From Spirochaetaceae bacterium (GTDB taxonomy: Bacteria; Spirochaetota; Leptospiria; Leptospirales; Leptonemataceae): a stretch of DNA of 64,000 nt. Under the pieces are notes generated by a model that saw only the letters and a program-made list of their open reading frames with translations, was not told the DNA's origin and ran no database searches. Positions within the stretch are counted from its first letter, which is position 1. Each line of letters opens with the position of its first letter. The stretch spans positions 186,001 through 250,000 of the forward strand of contig PCBI01000005.1 in NCBI GenBank assembly GCA_002730875.1, written 5' to 3'. Below, one piece after another: positions 35,023 through 43,287 of this stretch. The position numbers and the translations under genes are program-made.

Positions 35023-37527
35023 ATGCCCATGGAAATCGAACAAAAAACACACCTGGCGCCTGACTTCTTTGAAGGACTACCGGTCGGGGTTCTTATATGC
35101 GATGAAACCGGAACCATTGAAGAAACCAATACCCATCTCAATGAAATCTTTGGCTACGAAACCGGAGAGTTGATCGGGCAATCATTGTCGATTTTGCTAC
35201 CGGAGTCGGTCCGAGCCGTACATGATAATATGATGGCCGGCTTTTTCAAGAAGCCGCAGAGCAAACTTATGGATCGCGGCCGAGTTCTTCCGGGCGTACG
35301 CAAAGACGGTCGCAAACTGCATCTGAATATTGGCCTATCATTTCGAAGAATGCCTTCCGGACTACATGCCATCGCCTCGGTAAGTAATGTTACCGAGAAG
35401 GTAGAGGCAGAGAAAAAGAGCGAAAGTCATCGACTGCTACTCAATGAAATCCGGGAGCTGATGCTACTGCATCTGGAGAATCCATCGTCGAATGAAGTCT
35501 ACTATCGGATGCTTTCCACCTTTCTGGACTATACAGGAAGTCCCCTGGGGTTCATCGGCGAACTCGACAGCAATCAAGAAAAGCTAACGGTTCGTGCCAT
35601 TACCGACATTTCCTGGGATGACTGGTCCCGTAATTGGATGCAAGGTGTCGATGGGGGCACTGCCAGCTTCACCCGGATGGACAGTCTATATGGCTTCACC
35701 GTAAAGAACGGTAAGCCGGTCATCGCTAACAAAGGTAGCGGCGACCCGCGATCCGGAGGTATTCTTCCGGAAGGCCACACCCCGGTGCATTCCTTTCTGG
35801 GTATTCCGCTTATCTACCAGGGCAAGACCATTGCTCTGGCCGCGGCGGCCAACAGTCATGAGCCGTATACTGAGGAGCAAATAAGGGATCTGCAGCCACT
35901 TACCGAAGCCATGGCCGGCATCATGGCCGGGCGCCGGGATTATGCGAAGCGGATCGAAGGCCGCAGGGAACTGGAAAAGCAGGAACGCCGATTTCGATCG
36001 CTGGTAGAGAATGCCCGGGATTTGATTGGTGTATTCGATCTGGATTACCGACTGGTTTATTCCACACCAGCGCAGAAGAACCTGCTGGGTTATACGCATG
36101 AAGATCTCAGCGAGTTGGACGCTTCGCAACTGATCCACCCGGATGACCGTGCTCGGTTGCTTCACCTGATGGAGCAACTTCGAAACGGAGAGCCGGTGCC
36201 TGCGGACGTCAGATACCGCTACAGACACAAAGACGGCACTTATCGCATCCTGGAGGGCGTTTTCCGACTGGATGAGGACATCGCCGAAGAACCGCTCATA
36301 GTAGTAAATGCCAAGGATATTACCGAACTGGAGTATTACCAGACTTCGCTGCTTCGCACTGTAGCCAATCTGCAAAGCGAATCGGCGGCAAAGAATCGTT
36401 TTATGGCCAAGCTCAGCCATGAAATCCGCACTCCCCTGAACGCCATTCTGGGGCTCACGGACATGCTCCTGCGCGAAAGGATGGATTCAGAGCATGAACA
36501 ATTGCTCAAGGTAATCCATTCGTCCGGCGACACCCTGCTTCGGCTTCTCAATGACCTGCTCGAGGCCACACAGCTGGAAAGCGAAGATCTGAACCTGCGC
36601 ATGGAGCCCGTTCGACTACGCGACGTCCTGGAGCATACTCTACTGGCCTATCAATTCAATGCAAGCCGGCACAATCGAAACCTGGATTTCTGTATTTCAG
36701 AGGCAATCCCCTCCAAAGCTATTGGCGACGCAGGCCGAATTAAGCAGATGGTGACCAACCTGGTTTCCAACGCCATCAAGTATGCAGAGAACGGCCACAT
36801 CCAGGTTCTGGCCGATCTCGTACCAGCCCACCAGGAAGACCATATTCGCATCAGGATTACTGTGGCCGATACCGGTCCTGGAATTCCCGAAGAGCAGCAG
36901 GAGAATATCTTTCGCATCTTTTCCCGGGTGCGAAGACCCGGGGACGACCTGGTTCCAGGCGTGGGCCTGGGCCTTTACATCGTTAAGCAGCTCACGGATA
37001 AGATGGGCGGCTCAATCCAGGTGTTTTCCCCATCCAGGGCCATGCGAAGCCAGTACCCGGAATGCGTCGGAACGGATTTCATCCTGGAATTGGAATTGCG
37101 CAAGACCGTCTATGAGGATGAGTCCGGCCCCGATCTACCGGAACGAGAGCCGGTTTTCCATAGCCAGCCCCGAATCCTGGTCGCCGAAGATAACCCATCC
37201 AATCAGATCTTGATGGAAAGAATGCTGGGTGAGATGAACTGCTCTGTGAAGATTGTAGGCGATGGGGAATCCGCATGCAAGCAGGCCACCAGCGAACCCT
37301 ACGACCTGATTATACTGGACATCAATATGCCGGTGCTCAATGGTTTTGAGGCGGCCCGGATCATTCGTAGCGCTAACTCGGATGTACCTATAGTAGCTCT
37401 TTCCGCCGCAGCCGAGGATCCCTCGGAGGAAAAGCTACATGCAGTGGGCATGACTCTGTATCTGGTAAAGCCTGTTTGGCAAAAGGATTTGTTCCGGGTG
37501 ATCCGAGAACTGACGGGCAAAGACTGA
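35023..37527 (+). CDS. PAS-GAF-PAS hybrid histidine kinase with receiver
   Basis: 834-residue cytosolic sensor. Order: PAS (about 12-125), GAF (about 150-305), PAS (about 318-438), HisKA with H466 in KLSHEIRTPLN, HATPase (N-box NLVSNAIKYA; G1 DTGPGIP; G2 GVGLGLYIV), receiver domain with D766 (IILDINMP) and K816. The lack of membrane helices means it senses internal cues through GAF/PAS. As a hybrid it needs a phosphotransfer protein or regulator located elsewhere. The ATG at 35023 or 35029 (MPMEIEQ or MEIEQ) is possible. The next gene is another hybrid kinase 65 bases downstream, so the pair may form one unit. Confidence 0.9.
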   Translation: MPMEIEQKTHLAPDFFEGLPVGVLICDETGTIEETNTHLNEIFGYETGELIGQSLSILLPESVRAVHDNMMAGFFKKPQSKLMDRGRVLPGVRKDGRKLHLNIGLSFRRMPSGLHAIASVSNVTEKVEAEKKSESHRLLLNEIRELMLLHLENPSSNEVYYRMLSTFLDYTGSPLGFIGELDSNQEKLTVRAITDISWDDWSRNWMQGVDGGTASFTRMDSLYGFTVKNGKPVIANKGSGDPRSGGILPEGHTPVHSFLGIPLIYQGKTIALAAAANSHEPYTEEQIRDLQPLTEAMAGIMAGRRDYAKRIEGRRELEKQERRFRSLVENARDLIGVFDLDYRLVYSTPAQKNLLGYTHEDLSELDASQLIHPDDRARLLHLMEQLRNGEPVPADVRYRYRHKDGTYRILEGVFRLDEDIAEEPLIVVNAKDITELEYYQTSLLRTVANLQSESAAKNRFMAKLSHEIRTPLNAILGLTDMLLRERMDSEHEQLLKVIHSSGDTLLRLLNDLLEATQLESEDLNLRMEPVRLRDVLEHTLLAYQFNASRHNRNLDFCISEAIPSKAIGDAGRIKQMVTNLVSNAIKYAENGHIQVLADLVPAHQEDHIRIRITVADTGPGIPEEQQENIFRIFSRVRRPGDDLVPGVGLGLYIVKQLTDKMGGSIQVFSPSRAMRSQYPECVGTDFILELELRKTVYEDESGPDLPEREPVFHSQPRILVAEDNPSNQILMERMLGEMNCSVKIVGDGESACKQATSEPYDLIILDINMPVLNGFEAARIIRSANSDVPIVALSAAAEDPSEEKLHAVGMTLYLVKPVWQKDLFRVIRELTGKD

Positions 37528-37592
37528 TTTCTTTTCCGGCCCCGTAGTGCCCTTGAAGATTCTGCCGTCTCAATAAGTATTCCCGTAAAGTT

Positions 37593-40178
37593 ATGCCACG
37601 GAGCCGACTCTATACTCTTCTACTGCTTTTTGCAATTCTCATCTGGATGGGATTCGCCTGTAGTCGCAAGACCTCGGGCCCGACGATCCAGAAGGGCTTC
37701 ATCGACTTAACCGACTACTCCTTCGTGAAAAAGGGCCCCATTTCCTTGAAAGGGCAGTGGATAATATTCTGGAACTGGATGCCCGCTCCCGAAGAAGTCC
37801 TCCACAGGTTACAGAGAATAAATGGGAAGGAAATTCGCCGGGAAAGCCCGCTGGACTATATGAAGCTTCCGGGCCGCTGGAACGGCCATGAGCTAACGGA
37901 TGGGAGCGCCGCTTCCGGTATTGGATACGCCACCTTCGCCCTGCGATACCACGGTTTGGCCGCCGACGACATGCATCGACTGGCCTTTCGCATGAAGGAT
38001 GCCCTTACAGCTTATCGCATCTTCATCGCCGACGATTCCGCGGGCCTGATTTCCGAACCAGTGATGACCAACGGAGTGGTGGGCACCTCCGAAGCCACCT
38101 CCGTACCCCAGCATCTTCCACTGGTAGCGCCGTTACCAGCCAACTTGAGCAACGGCTGGATCATTTTCCAGGTATCCAATTTTCATGACGGAGTGGGTGG
38201 CCCCATTTACCCTCTTATCCTGGGCACCGAAAGCCAGCTCTTGCTTCAAAGAGAAGATAAGCGATCCAGGGACTTTCTGGTGCTGGGAGTGCTACTGGTC
38301 ATGTCGCTTTATCATCTGGGGCTGTACTTCCAACGAAAGGAAGATCGCTCCAGTTTGTGGTTTTCGGTTTTTAACGCCATTCTGGCTTTGCGAATGCTAC
38401 TCACTGAGAAGTACATTCAGAGCTGGTGGCCCGAACCGAACGAAACGGCATTCGAATGGATGATGAAATTTGATTATGCCACCGTATTTCTGGCGGTGCC
38501 TGTATTCTTCTTCTTCTTGCAGACCGTTTTCCCCTGGAAGCCATCGCACAAACTACGTTGGCCTGTTTGGATCATTGCCGGCCTATTTCTGCTCACACTT
38601 ATTTTTCCTCAGCGTGTATACGGACCTATAGCCACTTTCTATTTTATCTGGGCGCTAATAATGAGTCTGTGGATGCTCGTCGGGGTCTTCGTGGCCATGA
38701 AGAAAGAAGAATTGGGAGCCGGTATCAGTTTCACAGGTTTGCTGGCTCTTATGGTAGGCGGTATCCACGATACTCTGCTAGCGGAGGGCGTCATCGCAAG
38801 CATGTATCTGCTTCCTTACGCCTTTATCTTTTTCGTCATTGCACAAAGCTATATACTGGTCCGTCGGTTCTCGCATGCATTCCATACCGCGGAGCACCTT
38901 TCACAGAACCTGGCAAGAGAAGTAGCCGTTCAAACGGCTCAACTGGAGGAAAGAAACAAACAGCTAGAGGATATTACCCGACAACGAACGCTGTTCTTTC
39001 AGAATATTTCGCACGAACTGCGAACGCCGCTTACACTAATTTACGGATTACTGGAAAGCGTGGATCAAGGAGATTACGGTCCAACGGGAAAAAACCTGCA
39101 GCGGCCTCTGGCTTCGCTGCAGAAGAATACCCGACAACTTCTACGGCTCATAAATCAGCTCCTCGATCTTTCTCGCATTGAAGCCGGCCAGGTTAAAATG
39201 AATATGCAGGCTGTGAATATTTCCAGGATCCTTGGCGAACTGGTAGAGTCCTACCAGGAGCTGGCCGAAAGGAAACGGATTCGGCTGGAAGTCAATCTAA
39301 AGCCCGATGTGTACGTATCCGGCGACGGAGAGAAGCTGGAAAAGGTGTTCTACAACTTGATGTCCAATGCAATGAAGTTCACTCCGGAAGGGGGCCGAGT
39401 TGAAATCGCGCTCGCCCAGGACACCAGGGAAGCGAAAATCCGCTTCAAAGACAGCGGCCCCGGCATTGCCGAAACCGATCAGCGTCGGATTTTTCATCGA
39501 TTCTTTCAAGCCGATGGAGCCCGTACGGGACATCAGGAAGGCACAGGCATCGGATTGGCCATCGTAAAAGAGTTCATAGAATTACACGATGGAAAACTGG
39601 AACTGGAGTCGCGATCCGGCGAAGGGGCCACCTTCGTCGTAGTTCTGAAATCGCTGTTGGATCCCAATGCCGAGAACTACCGGGGGAAGACCACACTGTA
39701 CCGCGCAGACTCCGAGCAGACTCGGGGCGAAAGGGCGGAACCGAAAGGAAATCGACCGGGACGACCGGAAATCCTGGTGGTAGAGGACAGCGAAGACATG
39801 CGAGCCTTCATAGCTCATGTTTTGCGAAATGACTATAATGTAGTTCTGGCGAAAAACGGAAAAGAAGGAGTCACGCTTGCCAGAGAAAAAAAACCCGACC
39901 TGATTTTGACCGATGTCATGATGCCCGTTATGGATGGACCGGCCATGATTGCCGAGCTGAAGTCCGATCCCACTCTGGAATCCATACCTTGCGCCATTCT
40001 CTCGGCCAGGATGGAATTGGAAGACGACGACAACTCCAGTAATGCGGATTTCTTTCTGGCCAAGCCATTCAAACCGGCGGAGCTGAAAAATGCCGTTCAG
40101 GAATTCCTGCACGCTGCGAAAGACGCTGCGGAATCTATGGATTCTGCGAATTCCAGGGATTCCCGAGGCTCCAACTAG
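37593..40178 (+). CDS. 7TMR-DISM hybrid histidine kinase with receiver
   Basis: 861 residues. A leader ending WMGFACS (relaxed lipobox), an extracytoplasmic sugar-binding-like 7TMR-DISM domain (about 30-210), seven membrane helices (about 222-422), a coiled coil, HisKA with H474 (NISHELRTPL), HATPase (N-box LMSNAMKFTP; DSGPGI; GIGLAIV) and a receiver with D774 (ILTDVMMP) and K824. 7TMR-DISM receptors are thought to bind sugars or small ligands outside the membrane. The C-terminal 15 residues are Ser/Asp-rich. Its stop codon overlaps the stop of the opposite-strand gene at 40175. Confidence 0.9.
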   Translation: MPRSRLYTLLLLFAILIWMGFACSRKTSGPTIQKGFIDLTDYSFVKKGPISLKGQWIIFWNWMPAPEEVLHRLQRINGKEIRRESPLDYMKLPGRWNGHELTDGSAASGIGYATFALRYHGLAADDMHRLAFRMKDALTAYRIFIADDSAGLISEPVMTNGVVGTSEATSVPQHLPLVAPLPANLSNGWIIFQVSNFHDGVGGPIYPLILGTESQLLLQREDKRSRDFLVLGVLLVMSLYHLGLYFQRKEDRSSLWFSVFNAILALRMLLTEKYIQSWWPEPNETAFEWMMKFDYATVFLAVPVFFFFLQTVFPWKPSHKLRWPVWIIAGLFLLTLIFPQRVYGPIATFYFIWALIMSLWMLVGVFVAMKKEELGAGISFTGLLALMVGGIHDTLLAEGVIASMYLLPYAFIFFVIAQSYILVRRFSHAFHTAEHLSQNLAREVAVQTAQLEERNKQLEDITRQRTLFFQNISHELRTPLTLIYGLLESVDQGDYGPTGKNLQRPLASLQKNTRQLLRLINQLLDLSRIEAGQVKMNMQAVNISRILGELVESYQELAERKRIRLEVNLKPDVYVSGDGEKLEKVFYNLMSNAMKFTPEGGRVEIALAQDTREAKIRFKDSGPGIAETDQRRIFHRFFQADGARTGHQEGTGIGLAIVKEFIELHDGKLELESRSGEGATFVVVLKSLLDPNAENYRGKTTLYRADSEQTRGERAEPKGNRPGRPEILVVEDSEDMRAFIAHVLRNDYNVVLAKNGKEGVTLAREKKPDLILTDVMMPVMDGPAMIAELKSDPTLESIPCAILSARMELEDDDNSSNADFFLAKPFKPAELKNAVQEFLHAAKDAAESMDSANSRDSRGSN

Positions 40179-40429
40179 TCGAAGAGCTCTTTAGATAGCG
40201 CCTCCAGGGCCGTGACCATTTCCGAAAGATGCTCGTAGGATGCAACCTTCGCATCCGGCGTTATATCCGAACGAATAGCTCCAATGGTATCCTCCAGAAA
40301 AGAAAGAATCCCATAGACCGGTTGCTGCCGCTGGATCAACTCCCGGATTAGCTGAATGTTCTGCTCATACATAAACTTCACCAATAATTCCTTTTTGGGT
40401 AGCTCGTCTATCAGCGCCACTCGCTGCAA
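40175..40429 (-). CDS. small helical protein, function unknown
   Basis: 84 residues, all predicted helix, acidic overall, with no cysteine and no signal peptide. I recognise no family. The frame starts at TTG (40429); a GTG three codons later (VALIDELPKKE) may be the real start. A good -10-like TATGAT lies about 10 bases upstream (minus strand), which would make the transcript almost leaderless. It converges on the kinase gene at 37593 and the two stop codons share bases within CTAG. The amino-acid composition looks coding. Confidence 0.5.
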   Translation of the reverse strand: MQRVALIDELPKKELLVKFMYEQNIQLIRELIQRQQPVYGILSFLEDTIGAIRSDITPDAKVASYEHLSEMVTALEALSKELFD

Positions 40430-40851
40430 ATAGAATCATAGCAAGCTTTTAGAATAATGGTCTCAATCACGCGGAGATTCTACAAGAGCTGGGACCGTCC
40501 GGGCATAGAAGTATGACGTGCATCTGTGAATAGGGAACATGTTGGCTCTTATCGGTTTTGCCAATGATTCTGGTAGGGAGTCGCCAATGGATTGCCGTGG
40601 CTGTATTGGAAATAAGGCAGAGCCGGCAAATATCAGGGGATGAGCGATTGCGCCCACCGGTCCCATTAACTAGAATAATAGGTTATTTCAATGTCAAGGT
40701 TCAAATTCGGCAGAAATAGAAACGTGGGAAAGAAGGTAACAGGGCTCGAACAGGGGAAGCAATCCGATATCTGGAAACGGTGACTCTGAGGTAACCTGAA
40801 ATAGGGGCGCTGTCAAAGGAAACACTCTGTCCGGCCAGACAGTGGGTCCGG
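40430..40851. other. intergenic stretch without a recognisable gene
   Basis: This region lies upstream of the 84-residue gene and downstream of the small gene at 40898, both on the minus strand. An open frame of 67 codons exists at 40463-40666 (minus) but looks non-coding. A CTGTC/GACAG hairpin occurs near 40826-40842. No RNA family recognised. Confidence 0.4.
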
Positions 40852-40900
40852 AAAAATGCAGAGGCCCCGGGCTGATAAGCCGGTTACGGGAGGGGCCTCA
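40852..40900 (-). terminator. Rho-independent terminator of the 73-residue gene
   Basis: On the minus strand, GAGGCCCC (40899-40892) pairs perfectly over 8 bp with GGGGCCTC (40868-40861), the loop being about 23 bases, followed by tgca and TTTTT (40856-40852). The stem starts inside the stop codon of the gene (40898-40900). Confidence 0.7.
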
Positions 40901-41119
40901 GAGTTGACTGAGTCTAATAATGTTTTCTCTTTGCAGCTCGCTTACCTGACCTTTGAACTTGCTATCTTCTCTTACCACTTCGCCTTGAAAGGCTTCTAGA
41001 AGATACTGATCAAAGCTCTTCTCCGAGTTGGCTGTAGCGGGAACATCAACTCCCTGCCCGGCCAGGGGCTCGCGTTTTTTCTTCTGATACAAAGGGCTTT
41101 CCAGCTTTCTAACAATCAT
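40898..41119 (-). CDS. small charged protein, function unknown, with full expression signals
   Basis: 73 residues beginning MIVRKLESPLYQKKKRE, then a central disordered-looking stretch and an amphipathic C-terminal half (FDQYLLEAFQGEVV...ELQRENIIRLSQL). No signal peptide, no cysteine, no family recognised. The gene is very well supported: GAGGAGG lies 6 bases before the ATG, a near-consensus promoter is at 41221-41249, and an 8-bp terminator begins at its stop. It looks like a strongly expressed monocistronic gene. A FlgM-like or other small regulator is conceivable but not shown. Confidence 0.75.
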   Translation of the reverse strand: MIVRKLESPLYQKKKREPLAGQGVDVPATANSEKSFDQYLLEAFQGEVVREDSKFKGQVSELQRENIIRLSQL

Positions 41120-41154
41120 TTTGGGCCTCCTCTTTTTCTCTCCTCATATTTGAC

Positions 41155-41208
41155 GGTTTTTTTGGCATATAGTTTATGTCCCATTATGGTGCATAGCACA
41201 AAAAACCC
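41155..41208 (-). promoter_or_regulatory. stem-loop in the 5' leader of the 73-residue gene
   Basis: The predicted leader (about 41214-41120) contains GGTTTTTTG (41207-41199, minus strand) and CAAAAAAACC (41164-41155), which pair over about 9 bp with one extra A, enclosing a 34-base loop that itself holds a GTGC-tat-GCAC hairpin. It ends upstream of the ribosome site, so it could affect mRNA stability or respond to a regulator. Confidence 0.35.
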
Positions 41209-41220
41209 TGTCATAATACC

Positions 41221-41249
41221 ATATTATTGTCTCTCTGAGAATAAGTCAA
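41221..41249 (-). promoter_or_regulatory. near-consensus sigma-70 promoter for the 73-residue gene
   Basis: Read on the minus strand: TTGACT (41249-41244), a 17-base spacer, TAATAT (41226-41221). Five of six matches at each element and ideal spacing. The start point would be near 41214, giving a leader of about 95 bases. Confidence 0.7.
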
Positions 41250-41292
41250 TACTGAACAAAAGTCAAGCAGTTTTATGCTCCCGTAACCGGCT

Positions 41293-41517
41293 TTGCTCAT
41301 TGCTCGGCGCCTGATCTTCATTCTGTGGATTACTCTACAACAGCACCGTGACATAAATGCTTCCGAAACGGCTGAATCGGAACTTTTTTTGCCGCTCGGA
41401 GGCCGGATGGGCTATGGCGCTGGCTATGGCGCTGGCTATGGCGCTGGCTATGGCGCTGGCTATGGCGCGAGCTATGGCCCCGGCGGGCACGGGCGCCGCG
41501 CCCGGGACCGGTTGTAA
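41293..41517 (+). CDS. possible secreted Gly-Tyr-rich peptide (doubtful)
   Basis: The frame from a TTG at 41293 encodes 74 residues: a short basic and hydrophobic start (MLIARRLIFILWITL) resembling a signal peptide, then a GYGA repeat produced by the 12-bp tandem repeat at 41410, and an Arg-rich end. No Shine-Dalgarno is visible. The same DNA gives an MALA repeat in a second frame and an HSQR repeat on the other strand, so the repeat alone proves nothing. It could instead be leader DNA of the gene at 41584. Confidence 0.25.
   Translation: MLIARRLIFILWITLQQHRDINASETAESELFLPLGGRMGYGAGYGAGYGAGYGAGYGASYGPGGHGRRARDRL
41410..41469. repeat. 12-bp tandem repeat, five copies
   Basis: The unit GGCTATGGCGCT occurs four times exactly (41410-41457) and a fifth time with one change (41458-41469), followed by a decayed partial copy (agctatggcccc). 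Unit length is a multiple of three, so copy-number change would keep frame. A GC-rich palindrome (CGGGCGC-c-GCGCCCG, 41490-41504) follows. Confidence 0.9.
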
Positions 41518-41583
41518 GGGTTGTTGGTTGTTCCCCGGGAAGCAATGGAGGGTTTAGATAATCAGGCCGATCTATACTTTAGA

Positions 41584-42807
41584 ATGAAGCGGTTATTCTT
41601 TGCATGCATCCTCGTTGCCGGAGCGCTATCGCTGGGTTCGGAAGAGCCTCCTGTAAGCGAGGACAGTGGTGGCATCCGAAAGGCATTTGTTGTCCGGGCC
41701 CATGTAATCTCGGTGGGCCCGGAATCCGCAGTGCTGGAGGTTATGGGGCAGGCAAAGGAAGACCTGGCAAGCCGAACGGACAGCCAGGTGGAACAGTATT
41801 TCCTGAACAAAGAGTGGTCGCTGCGAAATGGCAGCGGCGCCGAGATAGGTCGCTTTCTTTGCACCAGGGTTCTGGTCACCGGGCAGAGCTATCGACTATT
41901 TGGACTTCATAGAAGCGATGAACTGAGTCCGGGCCCGTTGTACATGGGAATTCAGCTGGGGGAAGAGGTGAGCTATAAGCCCTACAAGCCCCCGGTGGAC
42001 TACCGGCTGCCCGAGCCGGAACGCAGGACGAGGCTGGTGCACCCGGTAGATGGCAAAACCATGCTCTACATTCCGGAAGATCTTCTGGTTTATGGCCAGG
42101 GCTACGACTCTTCCCGCAGCAACTACAATCCTTTTTTCTTCCATCGTTCCGAATCCCGAATGCCCAGGATCCACGGATTTTATATGGACCGCACGGAAGT
42201 AACCAATGAAGAATATTTCAGATTCTGCCAGAAGGCCGGTCATCCATTGCCCGAGTCGTGGAAAGAGCGCGGCAGCTATCCCCCGGGAAGCGGCAAACTG
42301 GCCTTCAGCGAAGCTAGTTTATCGGATGCCAGGGCCTATGCTCGGTGGGCGGGAAAGAGACTACCCAGCGAACTGGAATGGGAATTGGCGGCCCGGGGCG
42401 GGCTGAGCGTTCTAATCGATGAAAGTGGGCCGGACAGCCTGAACAACCGTCCCCGGGACTATCCCATGGGGAAATTCAATCTGCAAAAGTGCAATACCCG
42501 GGAAAGATGGAATGGAAGCCCGGCGCTACTACCCGCAGCGGCCATGGGGGATACAAGCCCATACGGTCTCATTGGAATGTGCGGCAATGCCCCGGAATGG
42601 ACTTCCAGTTTTTTCGAGCCTTACCCGGGACATCGATTCAGAAAGGGCCATGCCCGGGATTATTCGGGTAGGCTATTTCATGTAATCCGGGGCGGCGCCT
42701 ACTATCTACCATCGGACATGGCCCGAGTAGACGCCAGGCAACCGGCCGGTTATCCGTCCCCCTCATCCGACGCCAAGGCCGGGATTCGTCTGGTTATGGA
42801 CCCCTGA
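41584..42807 (+). CDS. exported FGE-sulfatase (SUMF1-like) domain protein
   Basis: About 407 residues from the ATG at 41584 (MKRLFFACILVAGALSLGSEE, a signal peptide). Residues 20-140 form an unrecognised beta domain. The C-terminal half is a formylglycine-generating-enzyme/SUMF1-like fold: GFYMDRTEVTNEEYFRFCQKAG, ARAYARWAGKRLPSELEWELAARGG, YGLIGMCGNAPEWTSS, FHVIRGGAYY and a final AGIRLVMD. Many bacterial members of this fold are not enzymes but bind or modify partners; the two catalytic cysteines of true FGEs are not evident in the last 60 residues, so sulfatase activation is unlikely. The longer frame from 41521 lacks a signal peptide at its start. Confidence 0.78.
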   Translation: MKRLFFACILVAGALSLGSEEPPVSEDSGGIRKAFVVRAHVISVGPESAVLEVMGQAKEDLASRTDSQVEQYFLNKEWSLRNGSGAEIGRFLCTRVLVTGQSYRLFGLHRSDELSPGPLYMGIQLGEEVSYKPYKPPVDYRLPEPERRTRLVHPVDGKTMLYIPEDLLVYGQGYDSSRSNYNPFFFHRSESRMPRIHGFYMDRTEVTNEEYFRFCQKAGHPLPESWKERGSYPPGSGKLAFSEASLSDARAYARWAGKRLPSELEWELAARGGLSVLIDESGPDSLNNRPRDYPMGKFNLQKCNTRERWNGSPALLPAAAMGDTSPYGLIGMCGNAPEWTSSFFEPYPGHRFRKGHARDYSGRLFHVIRGGAYYLPSDMARVDARQPAGYPSPSSDAKAGIRLVMDP

Positions 42808-42917
42808 TCGACCTTGTGGCCTCTCTCGTTACCCCGGCCGCCGATACCAGGGCGCTCTTTTTTCTGTGTACGTCCATAAACGCTGGACCCGCAGATTCCA
42901 GGCTGCAGGTTTTCAAT

Positions 42918-43280
42918 GTGCGACTTTATCAATCATTGATGGGCATACTGTTTATTGTGGCTGCGGCGGTACAATGGAATGATCCGGATCCGACCTTCTG
43001 GATTTCGATTTATGGCATCGCAGCTTTGCTTTCTATCGGAGAAGTGTTCTGGCTTTCCCGGAAATCCATGGTGCGAATTAGAAGCCTGCTGTGGCCGCTG
43101 CTGGCCATCGCCGCTCTAATCTACGGATTGAGCCTTTTCCATGGACTGGAAGGGGAATGGTACAACGATGAAGTCACTCGAGAAAGCGGCGGATTGTTCT
43201 TGATAACGCTGCATGGCCTGATTTCCTATTGGGCTGTCCGTGGCAACAGCCGAGACATTAGCAAAGGCAAGAACGGTTAA
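42918..43280 (+). CDS. TMEM220-like membrane protein
   Basis: 121 residues from a GTG at 42918 (VRLYQSLMGILF), AGG 8 bases upstream. Four membrane helices; the first ends in AAAVQWNDPDPTFWISIYG, the characteristic VQ-x-NDPDP-x-x-W-x-x-IY signature of transmembrane family 220. The function of the family is unknown. The longer frame from 42816 adds about 34 residues without family similarity. The gene ends 7 bases before the glutamate-synthase-like gene, so the two are probably co-transcribed. Confidence 0.75.
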   Translation: MRLYQSLMGILFIVAAAVQWNDPDPTFWISIYGIAALLSIGEVFWLSRKSMVRIRSLLWPLLAIAALIYGLSLFHGLEGEWYNDEVTRESGGLFLITLHGLISYWAVRGNSRDISKGKNG

Positions 43281-43287
43281 TAAAATC

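Noticed and set aside
40463-40666. 67-codon open frame on the minus strand
   Set aside because: No ribosome site, no signal or domain, and residue composition typical of non-coding GC-rich DNA.
41357-41557. Frame encoding an MALAMALA repeat over the tandem repeat
   Set aside because: It arises solely from reading the 12-bp repeat in another frame; it has no leader or ribosome site better than the GYGA frame.
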